From Hyphomicrobiaceae bacterium UBA7697 (lineage in GTDB: Bacteria; Pseudomonadota; Alphaproteobacteria; Rhizobiales; Methyloligellaceae), in the NCBI GenBank assembly GCA_002482645.1, contig DLGJ01000008.1:310001-374000 (forward strand): DNA of 64,000 nt, in the 5' to 3' direction. Made by a program: the position numbers and the translations under genes. Of this stretch, positions 18,276 through 26,508 are shown piece by piece. Each line of letters opens with the position of its first letter. The stretch's first letter is position 1. The notes under the pieces were generated by a model that saw only the letters and a list, made by a program, of their open reading frames with translations, ran no database searches and was not told where the DNA came from.

Positions 18276-18668
18276 ATGAGGGCACATTGGCGCTGCTTGG
18301 CGCTGGCTTCAATCGCATTGGGGTTTTGTTTGGCTCTGGGTGCTCCGGCGCAGGCACGCTGCGTTCTCCTGTCGGGTACAGCCGACGGGTTCGACAAGGA
18401 GACCGCGGTCGGCCGGGCGCAAAGCGCGCTTGCCGAGGAGGTCGATCAGTACAAGGCGGCGAAGAGACTCGGCGCGGTTACCGTGAGCGCCATGCGCGCG
18501 TCGCCGAACCCTTATTGGCGAGACCGCGTCAGCAACAACATGCTCTGCTTCAACGTTTGGTGCGGCATTTACAAACCGGACATCGTGAAGAAGAGCTCCT
18601 ACACGATGTGCTGGTCGGGCGTGGTGTCGCCCTATGTGTGTACTTCCGGGGCCAAACTCTGCTGGTAG
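18276..18668 (+). CDS. Small exported cysteine-rich protein
   Basis: The 130-residue product starts at an ATG with GAGGAAGG seven bases upstream. A signal peptide (CLALASIALGFCLALGAPAQA) leads to a mature domain of about 100 residues holding six cysteines. Most are in the C-terminal half (NMLCFNVWCGIYKP, YTMCWSGVV, YVCTSGAKLCW), so disulfides in the periplasm are likely. The family is not recognised. Confidence 0.68.
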   Translation: MRAHWRCLALASIALGFCLALGAPAQARCVLLSGTADGFDKETAVGRAQSALAEEVDQYKAAKRLGAVTVSAMRASPNPYWRDRVSNNMLCFNVWCGIYKPDIVKKSSYTMCWSGVVSPYVCTSGAKLCW

Positions 18669-18720
18669 TTCGATAGATCCGCGCAAGCAGGCCGTCGGAA
18701 CCGCCGGCCCCCGCGCAAAC

Positions 18721-18775
18721 ACATGACACGGCACATGCCATGGCCCATGACATGGCACATGGCATGACACATGGC
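18721..18775. repeat. Short CATG-rich repeats downstream of sulP
   Basis: Fifty-five bases consist of imperfect repeats of ACATGGC and CATGAC, and include ACATGGCATGAC at 18757-18768 followed directly by ACATGGC. The 12-base unit differs by one base from the unit of the tandem array at 21288-21323 on the other side of the sulP gene. The sequence is locally self-complementary (CATG, CCATGG), so it may fold. Confidence 0.6.
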
Positions 18776-18905
18776 CGTCGTGACTCACGATGTCCGTTTC
18801 TAGTCCCTAGCGGTCTCCTCGATCATCCTGACTTCAGTTCCGTCCCCGGGGTCCGAGCAAACCTGCCACGCCGTCCAAGGCGATCGCTCTCTCAAGCTTG
18901 ACTGT

Positions 18906-21131
18906 CTAGTGGAGCGCCGAGATCTCGCGGTTGGCGAATTCCAGCCGGTCCGACAATAGCCGGATGATGAGCTTGTGGAGGGCGGCCGCCGCGGCCGGAT
19001 CCTTCTCCTGCATCTTGTCGAAGGATTCACGCGTCAGGATGTAAACGACGCTCGCCCCTTCGGCGACCACGTTCGCACCGCGCGGTACCCCGCGATAGAA
19101 CCCCATCTCCCCGACCACGGTGTGACCCAGCATGCGCCGCAGACGGATCGTGCGCCCGTATTCGCCGGTAATGGTGATGGCCACGCAGCCCGAGGCCTGG
19201 AACACGACGGAGTCCGACGGTTCGCCTTGGCGGAACAAAACGGCGCCGCTGTCCAGTTCCTTCCGCGTCATAAACGACTCGACACGCTCGAACGGGATGT
19301 CGCCGCCGAGCTCGTTCTGAAGCCAAGTCTCGAAGGTATGGGACGAAGCCTCGCCCACCTCGTGATAGAGCAGGACCATATCCTCGCACCACTCGACGGC
19401 GTCGTTGCGCGTGGGGAAGGCCTGATGCGGCCGGTCGGTTCCAAAGAAACCCGCGCCGAGGAAGGCGGCATGCATGGAGTCGCTCAACCCGCTGAAGACC
19501 AGCGTGACGTCGTGTTCCTCGCAGAAATTGCGCAACTTGACCAGGCTCAGCACCGCCGACGTATCGAGCCCCTGCACGCCGCTGAAGTCGAGAACGATAT
19601 AGTCGACGGGCTTGTCCTTCTGCTCCTCGATCACGCGCTTGATGCGCTCGAACAGCCCGTTCGACGAACCGAAGAAGATGAAGCCGGACAGCCAGAACAC
19701 GTGGACGCGCTTGCCTTCCTCCTGGAGAAGGCGCGTCTGCTCCGGCGACCGGTCCACACTGCTCGACAATTCGTAGCGGGTCAGATGACGGCGGATCACG
19801 CCGATCCGGCTATAGGACAGCGCGAACAGAAGACAGGCGCCGACGACGCCGAGAACCACGCCCACCAGATAGCCGAAATAGAGGATGACGAGCGCGATGG
19901 CGATAGCGAGCGCCAGATCCGTCGTCGAACGTTGCGCGGGCGAATGCACCAGCGCCTCGACCAGGATCATCGCGCCGAGATAGGCCAGCATGCCGCCGAG
20001 GATCGCCTTCGGCACGAAACTGCCGATATCGGCGCCCGCGAAAAGGACCAGCCCGCAAACGATCGCCACCGATACGCCGCTTATGCGCGTGACCGCGCCG
20101 GCCTGTTGCAAGAGCAGGCTGTTGTTGAGGGACAGGTTGCCCGCAACGCCGCCAAGAACGGAGGCCAGGACGTTGGCGAGGCCGTTCGTGCGGAATTCCT
20201 TGTCGAGATCGGCGGATTTCTGCCGCGCGACTTCCAAACTCGACACGTCGAGCAGCATCGAAATCGCGGTCACGCCGCACACGGCGCCGATCTCGGCGCT
20301 GCTCATGGCCATGACGCCCCAATCGATGTCGTGAGTCGCGAGGGCTTCCATCGGCCACCAGAGTTGCAGCGCCCCCACGGCCTTCAGATACCACGCGGCC
20401 TGGGTCTCGGGATCGCTCACGAAGCCGATCAAAATCGCGTTCAGCGCGACGAGAAAGACGAGAAACGCGATGGGTAACGTCAGATAGTCGTCCATCCACC
20501 GCTTCAGCAACACGATGAACAATGCGAAGGCGAGACCGACGGCGATCTGCGGCAGGAAGCTGGAATCGACGACCGGCGCCCAGCTCGACGGCGAAAGCGT
20601 CAGATTGCTGCCGATGATGACCTCGACGCCGCCGGTCATGAGCAGGAAGCCCGAGGCGGCGAGGAAGCCGCCGATCACGGGGAACGGAACGAACCGCAGC
20701 CACTGACCGAGCTTCAATCCGCCGATCCCGAACAGCAGCGCGCCGGTCAGAAACGTGCTGACCGTGATGGCGACCATCACGTTGATGACCATCGTCTCGG
20801 TGTCGGCGCCCTTGGCGGCGAGCCCGGCCGCCACCGTGGTCGCCAGCACGCTCATGACGGCGACCGCCGGCGTATCGGGACCTGCGTCGGCGGGAACGAG
20901 CGTCGTGGTCAAGGCCACGACCATGCCCGTGACCATCGTGCCCATGATGAGCGCGGCCAGTCCCAACGGGAATCCCGCCGCGATGGAGCCCTGGAAGATC
21001 AGCGCGCTGAACGAAATGCAGTACGCGATATTGACGATCGCCGAGATCGTCCCCGCCAAAGCGTCACGCCCAAGCGTTGACACATCGAGATTCTGCGGGC
21101 GCTTGGGCGCGAAATTTTCCAGTAAAGACAA
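18906..21131 (-). CDS. SulP anion transporter with STAS and cyclic-nucleotide-binding domains
   Basis: The 741-residue protein has a SulP membrane domain at about 20-430 (AYCISFSALIFQG, PADAGPDTPAVAVMS). A STAS domain follows at about 455-560 (YIVLDFSGVQGLDTSAVLSL). A C-terminal cNMP-binding domain spans about 600-735, with a phosphate-binding cassette VGEMGFYRGVPRGANVVAEG. It probably moves sulfate, bicarbonate or another small anion, or acts as a proton-coupled symporter. The cNMP domain implies gating by cAMP or cGMP, and a cyclase is encoded 1.5 kb away. Domain fusions of this kind are known in bacteria but not common. Confidence 0.9.
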   Translation of the reverse strand: MSLLENFAPKRPQNLDVSTLGRDALAGTISAIVNIAYCISFSALIFQGSIAAGFPLGLAALIMGTMVTGMVVALTTTLVPADAGPDTPAVAVMSVLATTVAAGLAAKGADTETMVINVMVAITVSTFLTGALLFGIGGLKLGQWLRFVPFPVIGGFLAASGFLLMTGGVEVIIGSNLTLSPSSWAPVVDSSFLPQIAVGLAFALFIVLLKRWMDDYLTLPIAFLVFLVALNAILIGFVSDPETQAAWYLKAVGALQLWWPMEALATHDIDWGVMAMSSAEIGAVCGVTAISMLLDVSSLEVARQKSADLDKEFRTNGLANVLASVLGGVAGNLSLNNSLLLQQAGAVTRISGVSVAIVCGLVLFAGADIGSFVPKAILGGMLAYLGAMILVEALVHSPAQRSTTDLALAIAIALVILYFGYLVGVVLGVVGACLLFALSYSRIGVIRRHLTRYELSSSVDRSPEQTRLLQEEGKRVHVFWLSGFIFFGSSNGLFERIKRVIEEQKDKPVDYIVLDFSGVQGLDTSAVLSLVKLRNFCEEHDVTLVFSGLSDSMHAAFLGAGFFGTDRPHQAFPTRNDAVEWCEDMVLLYHEVGEASSHTFETWLQNELGGDIPFERVESFMTRKELDSGAVLFRQGEPSDSVVFQASGCVAITITGEYGRTIRLRRMLGHTVVGEMGFYRGVPRGANVVAEGASVVYILTRESFDKMQEKDPAAAAALHKLIIRLLSDRLEFANREISALH

Positions 21132-21287
21132 GGGCGTGTCGGGAAATTACGGGGTTGCATTCGCACCGATCATGGCCGGGCAAGACCACAATGCAAGCGA
21201 AAAGACCATTCAAAGCGGTTTCGATCCATCAAGTCTGCCCCACCGGCTCGATCGCAAACCGCATCTCACCGGAAAACGTCCCAACAC

Positions 21288-21323
21288 GCATGTCAAGACG
21301 CATGGCAAGACACATGGCAAGAC
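21288..21323. repeat. 12-base tandem repeat, three units
   Basis: Three adjacent 12-base units, GCATGTCAAGAC, GCATGGCAAGAC and ACATGGCAAGAC, lie between the 5' end of sulP and the 3' end of the aat-like gene, in non-coding DNA. A related unit occurs at 18757 on the far side of sulP. Confidence 0.7.
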
Positions 21324-21357
21324 ACGGCGAAAGGCGCGCGGAGATCGGAACGCGATT

Positions 21358-22305
21358 CTAGGCGGATGGCGGAGGCGTATCGCGGCCGGTCGTGCCGGAG
21401 GAGCGGGTTGCCTTGCCGGTTCCGGCAAATTTCGGGTTCCACCGCGCCGTGTCGAGACCCGTTTCGACGTTCCACCTGCCGACCCGGGTGGGCGCCACGG
21501 TCGCATTCGACAACAGATTGTTGAACGCGCTGCGCGGCACCACCGTGAATCCTAGCTGGCTCAGCTTCCCGATGATGCGCTTACCGTCATTGAGGGCGAA
21601 GTCCCAATATTGGAGGTGGCAGCTCAGGGTCACGAACGCGACGGCCGCGGCATCTCGCTCGCGCGAAAACATGCCTTCGGTGAAGAAGGCGCGCCCGATC
21701 GAAAGACCGTAAAGCCCGCCGGCCAGCTGGCCGTTGCGATCCCAGGCCTCGATGGAATGGGCATAGCCCGCGCGGTGCAGCGCGAGGAACGCCTCCGCCA
21801 AGGCGGGTTCCGGCGCGCAAGCGCGCAGCACGGCCGCGAAATCCTCGTCGAACGTCACGCCAAAGGCTTGAGTCTGAAGAAGCCGCCAAACACGCTGAGA
21901 GATGTAAGCGTTCTCCGGAAACGATACGGCGCGTTCCGACGGCGCCCACCACTTCCCCGCCTCGGGGTAGAGGCCCTTCGCATAGGCCGCGACCAGGGTC
22001 GGCACGTCGAGACGGGAACATCGTCCCGCAAGGCCTTCGGGCTGACGCAACGCCTTTTCGGGATCGGGGAGCCGCGGACCGAAGCCGATAAACTGTTTGG
22101 CGAGCATCGCCAGCGCCGCCGGCTTGCTGTACAGCCCCGCCGCAACGAGACTGTCTGACACTTGCTTCCGAACGACCTGCTTCGCGGACACCGGCAACTC
22201 CAACGCAATACTGTACGACGCGGTGGCAACGGCAACGCCGCCACTCCTTCCGCCCAGCTTGCCCGCAAAGGATTCCCAACGCGTTAACGTCGTAGAAGGC
22301 CCCAT
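21358..22305 (-). CDS. aat: Leucyl/phenylalanyl-tRNA--protein transferase-like (Aat), divergent and long
   Basis: Aat adds Leu or Phe to N-terminal Lys/Arg of proteins, marking them for ClpAP. The core is clear: KWWAPSERAVSFPENAYISQRVWR, GVTFDEDFAAVLRACA, LHRAGYAHSIEAWD, GGLYGLSIGRAFFTEGMFSRE. At 315 residues it is much longer than the usual 200-250. It has about 80 extra N-terminal residues and a C-terminal Thr/Gly/Ser-rich tail. The typical Thr-Trp-Ile segment between ACA and the LHRAGYAHS motif is missing. So it may be a paralogue with altered specificity rather than the canonical enzyme. It ends 24 bases from glpK on the same strand. Confidence 0.75.
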   Translation of the reverse strand: MGPSTTLTRWESFAGKLGGRSGGVAVATASYSIALELPVSAKQVVRKQVSDSLVAAGLYSKPAALAMLAKQFIGFGPRLPDPEKALRQPEGLAGRCSRLDVPTLVAAYAKGLYPEAGKWWAPSERAVSFPENAYISQRVWRLLQTQAFGVTFDEDFAAVLRACAPEPALAEAFLALHRAGYAHSIEAWDRNGQLAGGLYGLSIGRAFFTEGMFSRERDAAAVAFVTLSCHLQYWDFALNDGKRIIGKLSQLGFTVVPRSAFNNLLSNATVAPTRVGRWNVETGLDTARWNPKFAGTGKATRSSGTTGRDTPPPSA

Positions 22306-22329
22306 TCCGGCTCGGTCCCGAGCGTTTTC

Positions 22330-23826
22330 CTAGGCCTTTCCACTACGGACGCGAGCGATCGCCTCGAGCCAGCCGGCGTAGCGCGCCTCGCGTTCGGACG
22401 GTGCCATTCGCGGCTCGTAGCGCCGGGCCGGTTTCCAGGTCCGGGCGAGTTCCGCGTCGTCGCCATAGAAGCCGGCGGCTTGGCCGGCGAAATAGGCCGC
22501 CCCGAGCGATGTCGTCTCCGGAATGGGCGCGACCTCGACGCATTCGCCGAGAATGTCGGCGAGCCGCTGCATGGCCCAGCCATTGGCCGTCATGCCGCCG
22601 TCGACCCGCAGAACATCGTTCTCGCCGATGCCCGCGCCAGCCATGTCCTCGCGCATGGCGCCGAGAAGATCGCGCGTTTGGAAGGCCATGGATTCCAACC
22701 CGGCCGCGACGACATCGGCCTTGGTGGACGCCCGCGACAGGCCGACGATGGCGCCGCGCGCCTCCGCGTCCCACACCGGCGCGCCCAGCCCCTGAAACGC
22801 CGGCACCAGATAGACGCCGCTTTCGGGATTGGCTTGTTTCGCCAGCGTCTCGCTCTCCGCCGCATCCGCGATCAGACCGAGATTGTCACGCAGCCATTGG
22901 ATGGTGGCACCCGCCATGAAGATCGCCCCTTCCAGGGCAAAGGTCCGCACGCCGTCTTCCTGCGACAGGATCGTCGTCAGCATGCGGTTGGCCGACTGCG
23001 CTTTGTTGTCTCCCGTGTTCGCCACAACGAAGCAGCCCGTACCGTAGGTCGCCTTGATCATACTCGGCCGCACGCAAGCCTGGCCCTTCGCCGCGGCCTG
23101 CTGGTCGCCTGCGACGCCGCGAATGGGCAACGCCGCGCCAAACGCCTCGGCATGCGTCATGCCGAAATCGCCGCGCGTGTCGCGGACCTCGGGGAGGATG
23201 CCCGCGGGGATTTGAAGACGGCCGAGAAGCTGCGGGTCCCACACACCCTTGCCGATGTCGAACAACATGGTGCGGGCGGCGTTGGTGGCATCGGTCGCGT
23301 GCAAGGCGCCGCCAGTCAGTTTGAACAGCAGGAAGCTGTCGATCGTCCCGAAACAGACCTCGCCACGCGCGCACCGTTCCGCGAGACCCGGCACGTTGCC
23401 GAGCAGCCAGGCAAGCTTCGTCGCCGAGAAATAGGGATCGATCAAGAGACCGGTGACGTCCGTCACATGCGTCCCCCACCCCTCCCGCTTGAGTTCCTCG
23501 CACAGGGGAGCGGTGCGCCGGTCCTGCCAGACGATGGCGTTGTGAAGCGGGGCACCCGTCGCGCGATCCCAAACCACGGTCGTCTCGCGCTGGTTTGTGA
23601 TGCCGACCGCGGCGATATTTGCCGCACCGGCCTCGCGGACGACCGCACTGCAGACCTCCCGGACGGCGCGCCAGATCTCCTCCGGGTCGTGCTCCACCCA
23701 ACCCGGCGCGGGGAAGATTTGCCTCAAGGGGATCGCCGCCGAAGCCCCCGGGCGCCCAGCCTCGTCGAACACGATCGCACGGGTGCTCGTGGTGCCCTGG
23801 TCGATCGCAAGCACAAGCCCCGTCAC
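22330..23826 (-). CDS. glpK: Glycerol kinase
   Basis: The enzyme phosphorylates glycerol to sn-glycerol 3-phosphate. The 498-residue length is standard. FGGY-kinase motifs are all present: LVLAIDQGTTSTRAIVFD, TNQRETTVVWDR, IVWQDRRT, DSFLLFKLTGG, AYGTG-like ATYGTGCF, and LRVDGGMTANGW. The start is a GTG at 23826 whose GTGA overlaps the cutA stop by four bases, so translation is coupled to cutA. No glycerol facilitator gene is adjacent. Confidence 0.95.
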   Translation of the reverse strand: MTGLVLAIDQGTTSTRAIVFDEAGRPGASAAIPLRQIFPAPGWVEHDPEEIWRAVREVCSAVVREAGAANIAAVGITNQRETTVVWDRATGAPLHNAIVWQDRRTAPLCEELKREGWGTHVTDVTGLLIDPYFSATKLAWLLGNVPGLAERCARGEVCFGTIDSFLLFKLTGGALHATDATNAARTMLFDIGKGVWDPQLLGRLQIPAGILPEVRDTRGDFGMTHAEAFGAALPIRGVAGDQQAAAKGQACVRPSMIKATYGTGCFVVANTGDNKAQSANRMLTTILSQEDGVRTFALEGAIFMAGATIQWLRDNLGLIADAAESETLAKQANPESGVYLVPAFQGLGAPVWDAEARGAIVGLSRASTKADVVAAGLESMAFQTRDLLGAMREDMAGAGIGENDVLRVDGGMTANGWAMQRLADILGECVEVAPIPETTSLGAAYFAGQAAGFYGDDAELARTWKPARRYEPRMAPSEREARYAGWLEAIARVRSGKA

Positions 23827-24161
23827 GTCCGTCCCCCTTGGGTTTCGCCGACGATCCAAGCGCAGTAGTCCTCGCTGCCCCCAATCGTCGGCAAGACGAG
23901 CAGCGCCGGGACGTCGTACGGGTGCAACCGCTTGACCTCGGCCATGATCTCCTCCGTGAGTCCGGCACGCGTCTTGACAATCATGGCCACTTCCTCGTCC
24001 GCCTGACGAGCACCCTTCCATTCGTAGATGGAGATCATGCCCGGAAAGACGTTCACGCAAGCGGCAAGGCGCGCGCCGACAAGCGCGTCGCCGACGCGCT
24101 TGGCTTCGTCGAGATTCGGAAAGGTCGAATAGATCAGGACCGGCAGATCGGCGTCGTCCAT
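23823..24161 (-). CDS. cutA: CutA divalent-cation tolerance protein
   Basis: The 112-residue protein has the CutA ferredoxin-like trimer pattern: VLIYSTFPNLDEAKRVGDAL, LAACVNVFPGMISIYEWKG, DEEVAMIVKTRAGLTEEIMAEVKRLHPYDVPALL. The family is linked to copper and divalent-metal tolerance, though its biochemical role is unsettled. It heads a two-gene unit with glpK, overlapping it by four bases. Confidence 0.93.
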   Translation of the reverse strand: MDDADLPVLIYSTFPNLDEAKRVGDALVGARLAACVNVFPGMISIYEWKGARQADEEVAMIVKTRAGLTEEIMAEVKRLHPYDVPALLVLPTIGGSEDYCAWIVGETQGGRT

Positions 24162-24316
24162 GAGCGTTCCCTGTTTACCCCGTGTTCCCCGTTCACCTTA
24201 AACCGAGGCGTCTCGCCGCTTCGGACAAGACGCCAAAAGAGACACTTGCGCGACTTTAGCACCGCCGCTTTAGTGTGCCTCTCTCAATGGGCGGCTGAAA
24301 GCACAACAGACCAGTG

Positions 24317-25087
24317 ATGGCAGATTTTGAAAGGATCGCGTTCGTAGCCAGCGAGACGCGCGATGCGGTGGATGCCTGCGCCGCGCTCGTCAAACGCTAT
24401 GGCAACGCTGCGCCGGAAGAGGCCGACGCGATCGTCGCGCTCGGCGGCGATGGTCTGATGCTTCAGACCATGCACAACCACATGCATAGCCGCATTCCAA
24501 TCTACGGCATGAACCGGGGCTCCGTCGGCTTCCTCCTGAACGACTACAAGGAGAACAGGCTCAAGGAGCGCCTGGCGGCGGCGGAGATCACCGTCATCCA
24601 TCCGCTTCGCATGACCGTGCGCGATGTGAAGGGCGCCACCCACGAAGCGCTGGCCATCAATGAGGTGTCGCTGTTCCGCCAGATTCACCAAGCGGCGAAG
24701 CTCAAGATCGCCGTGGACGGCACGACGCGGATGGGCGAGCTGATTTGCGACGGGGTTTTGGTCGCCACGCCCGCCGGCAGCACCGCATACAACCTTTCGG
24801 CGCACGGCCCGATCCTGCCGATCACGGCTCCGCTGCTGACGCTCACGCCGATCAGCCCGTTCCGTCCAAGGCGCTGGCGCGGTGCGCTGCTGCCCAACGA
24901 CGCGCACGTCCTGATCGAAGCGCTCGAACCCGACAAGCGGCCCGTCAGCGCCGTGGCGGACCACACCGAATTCCGCAACGTGGCGGCGGTGGAGATCGCC
25001 GAAGCGAGCAGCATCGACATCGTCATGATGTTCGATCCGGGCCACACGCTCGCCGAGCGTATCCTGGCCGAACAATTCGGCTACTAA
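24317..25087 (+). CDS. nadK: NAD kinase
   Basis: NAD kinase makes NADP from NAD and ATP. The 256-residue protein has the diacylglycerol-kinase-like fold motifs: IVALGGDGLMLQTMH (GGDG), YGMNRGSVGFLLN, ALAINEVSLFR, GELICDGVLVATPAGSTAYNLSAHGPIL. Its short N-terminus is usual in alphaproteobacteria. An ATG at 24317 is chosen; a GTG one codon upstream is also in frame. It converges on the flavin reductase gene with overlapping stops. Confidence 0.93.
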   Translation: MADFERIAFVASETRDAVDACAALVKRYGNAAPEEADAIVALGGDGLMLQTMHNHMHSRIPIYGMNRGSVGFLLNDYKENRLKERLAAAEITVIHPLRMTVRDVKGATHEALAINEVSLFRQIHQAAKLKIAVDGTTRMGELICDGVLVATPAGSTAYNLSAHGPILPITAPLLTLTPISPFRPRRWRGALLPNDAHVLIEALEPDKRPVSAVADHTEFRNVAAVEIAEASSIDIVMMFDPGHTLAERILAEQFGY

Positions 25088-25680
25088 GAACCGCCAAGCT
25101 CGAAGACTTCGTCGATGACCGCATAGTCGCGGTAGCCGAGCCGGGCAATTGGTCTGAGCCTGGTGATGTCGACTTTGCCGCCGGTCAGCGCCGCATCGTC
25201 GATATGGATGCCGATGACCTGACCGAGGACGATAGCGTGGTTCCCCGGCCCGCCATCCGGTCCGGGAAGTTCGATCGTGCGCCAATACTTACATTCGAAG
25301 GCGACGGGAGACTCCGCCACGCGGGGAGGCGCCACCATTGTCGATGGTGCCGGACTGAGACCGGCCAAGGCCATTTCGTCAACGTCGGGGTCCACGTGGC
25401 TCGACGTGCGATTCATCGCATCGCGAAGATCGTACGTTGCCAGGGAACAGACGAACTCTCCGGTATCCTCGGCATTGCGCCGGCTGTCCTTTCGGCCGCC
25501 GGACGAGAACATCACGAAATGGGGGTTGGTCGACACCGCGTTGAAGAAACTATAGGGCGCGAGATTGACCACCCCATTGGCGTCGAGCGTGGAGATCCAG
25601 CCGATGGGCCGCGGGCTCACGAGAGCCATGAAAGGGTCCCGCTCGAGCCCGTGGGTGTTGGCGACCGCGTCGTAGAACAT
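25084..25680 (-). CDS. Flavin reductase family protein (FMN-binding split barrel)
   Basis: The 198-residue protein shows the split-barrel flavin-binding pattern: ALVSPRPIGWISTLDANGVVNLAPYSFFNAVSTNPHFVMFS, then DTGEFVCSLATYDL and a C-terminal LRPIARLGYRDYAVI. Such proteins reduce FMN for monooxygenases or act as flavoredoxin-like proteins; the partner is unknown. The nitroreductase gene lies 60 bases upstream on the same strand. Confidence 0.85.
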   Translation of the reverse strand: MFYDAVANTHGLERDPFMALVSPRPIGWISTLDANGVVNLAPYSFFNAVSTNPHFVMFSSGGRKDSRRNAEDTGEFVCSLATYDLRDAMNRTSSHVDPDVDEMALAGLSPAPSTMVAPPRVAESPVAFECKYWRTIELPGPDGGPGNHAIVLGQVIGIHIDDAALTGGKVDITRLRPIARLGYRDYAVIDEVFELGGS

Positions 25681-25740
25681 GGCGCTAAGGTAAGCCGGAC
25701 GAGGAACGTTTCAACATCGATCCTCCTTCGCCGCCCCGTC

Positions 25741-26316
25741 TTATGACGGCTTCCAGGCCGAAACGATCTCTTCGAGCGCGGGGCGTGGCCGCTCCTCGGG
25801 CTTCTCCTTGGCCGTACCGATATAGATGAAGCCTGCAACCCGCTCGTTCTCCTCCAACCCGAGAGCCCGCCGCACCCCGTCGCTGAAGGCGTACCACTCG
25901 GTGATCCAATTCACGCCGAATCCCAGCGCGCTGGCGGCCAGGACCATATTCTGGCAGGCGGCACCCGCCGATAGAACCTGTTCCCATTCGGGCACCGGCA
26001 CAGTCTTCCTGACGCAGGAAATGACGGCGATGACGACCGGCGCGCGCAAGAAGCGCTTTGCCTCCGTCTCGAGCCGTATCGCGCTCGGTTCTGGCTCCTC
26101 CTCGCGGCAAACCTCGGCCAGGACGCGCCCGAACGCATCGCGAGCCTCGCCCTCGAATAGGATGAAACGCCATGGGGCCAGTTTCTTGTGGTCGGGAACC
26201 CTGGCGGCAGCGGTCAAGATTTGTTCGAGTTGCGTACGATCCGGACCCGGATCGCCCAGGGCGTTCGCCGAGACCGAACGCCGCTTCAAGAGATGTTCGA
26301 TAGTGGAATTGGACAT
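25741..26316 (-). CDS. Nitroreductase family protein
   Basis: The 191-residue FMN-dependent nitroreductase opens with the family motif: IEHLLKRRSV, then ILTAAARVPDHKKLAPWRFIL, and continues AACQNMVLAASALGFGVNWITEWYA and GFIYIGTAKEKPEERPRP. The short YdjA-like form fits. Start at the ATG at 26316. It is divergent from the VWA gene and may be co-transcribed with the downstream flavin reductase gene. Confidence 0.88.
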   Translation of the reverse strand: MSNSTIEHLLKRRSVSANALGDPGPDRTQLEQILTAAARVPDHKKLAPWRFILFEGEARDAFGRVLAEVCREEEPEPSAIRLETEAKRFLRAPVVIAVISCVRKTVPVPEWEQVLSAGAACQNMVLAASALGFGVNWITEWYAFSDGVRRALGLEENERVAGFIYIGTAKEKPEERPRPALEEIVSAWKPS

Positions 26317-26508
26317 ACGAATAGTCGGGTTGGCCGGTTGCGCGGTGCATATCGCGAAATCGTGCCCCCCACAATGCCTCGCTGGCGGCGGCAAACAGGA
26401 ATGCGTCTTCCAAAAACGGCCTTATTCAGGGTCAAATTACAGGCACGGGCGCAGCCAAAGCCTATACTAAGAGGCTGCAAGGCTTCGAGAATTGGAAGAG
26501 ACGTAAGC

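Noticed and set aside
21288..21323. Tandem 12-base repeats as a CRISPR array
   Set aside because: The units are adjacent without spacers, are too short and no cas genes are present.
22480..23868. 462-codon plus-strand frame
   Set aside because: It is antisense to glpK and has no motifs.
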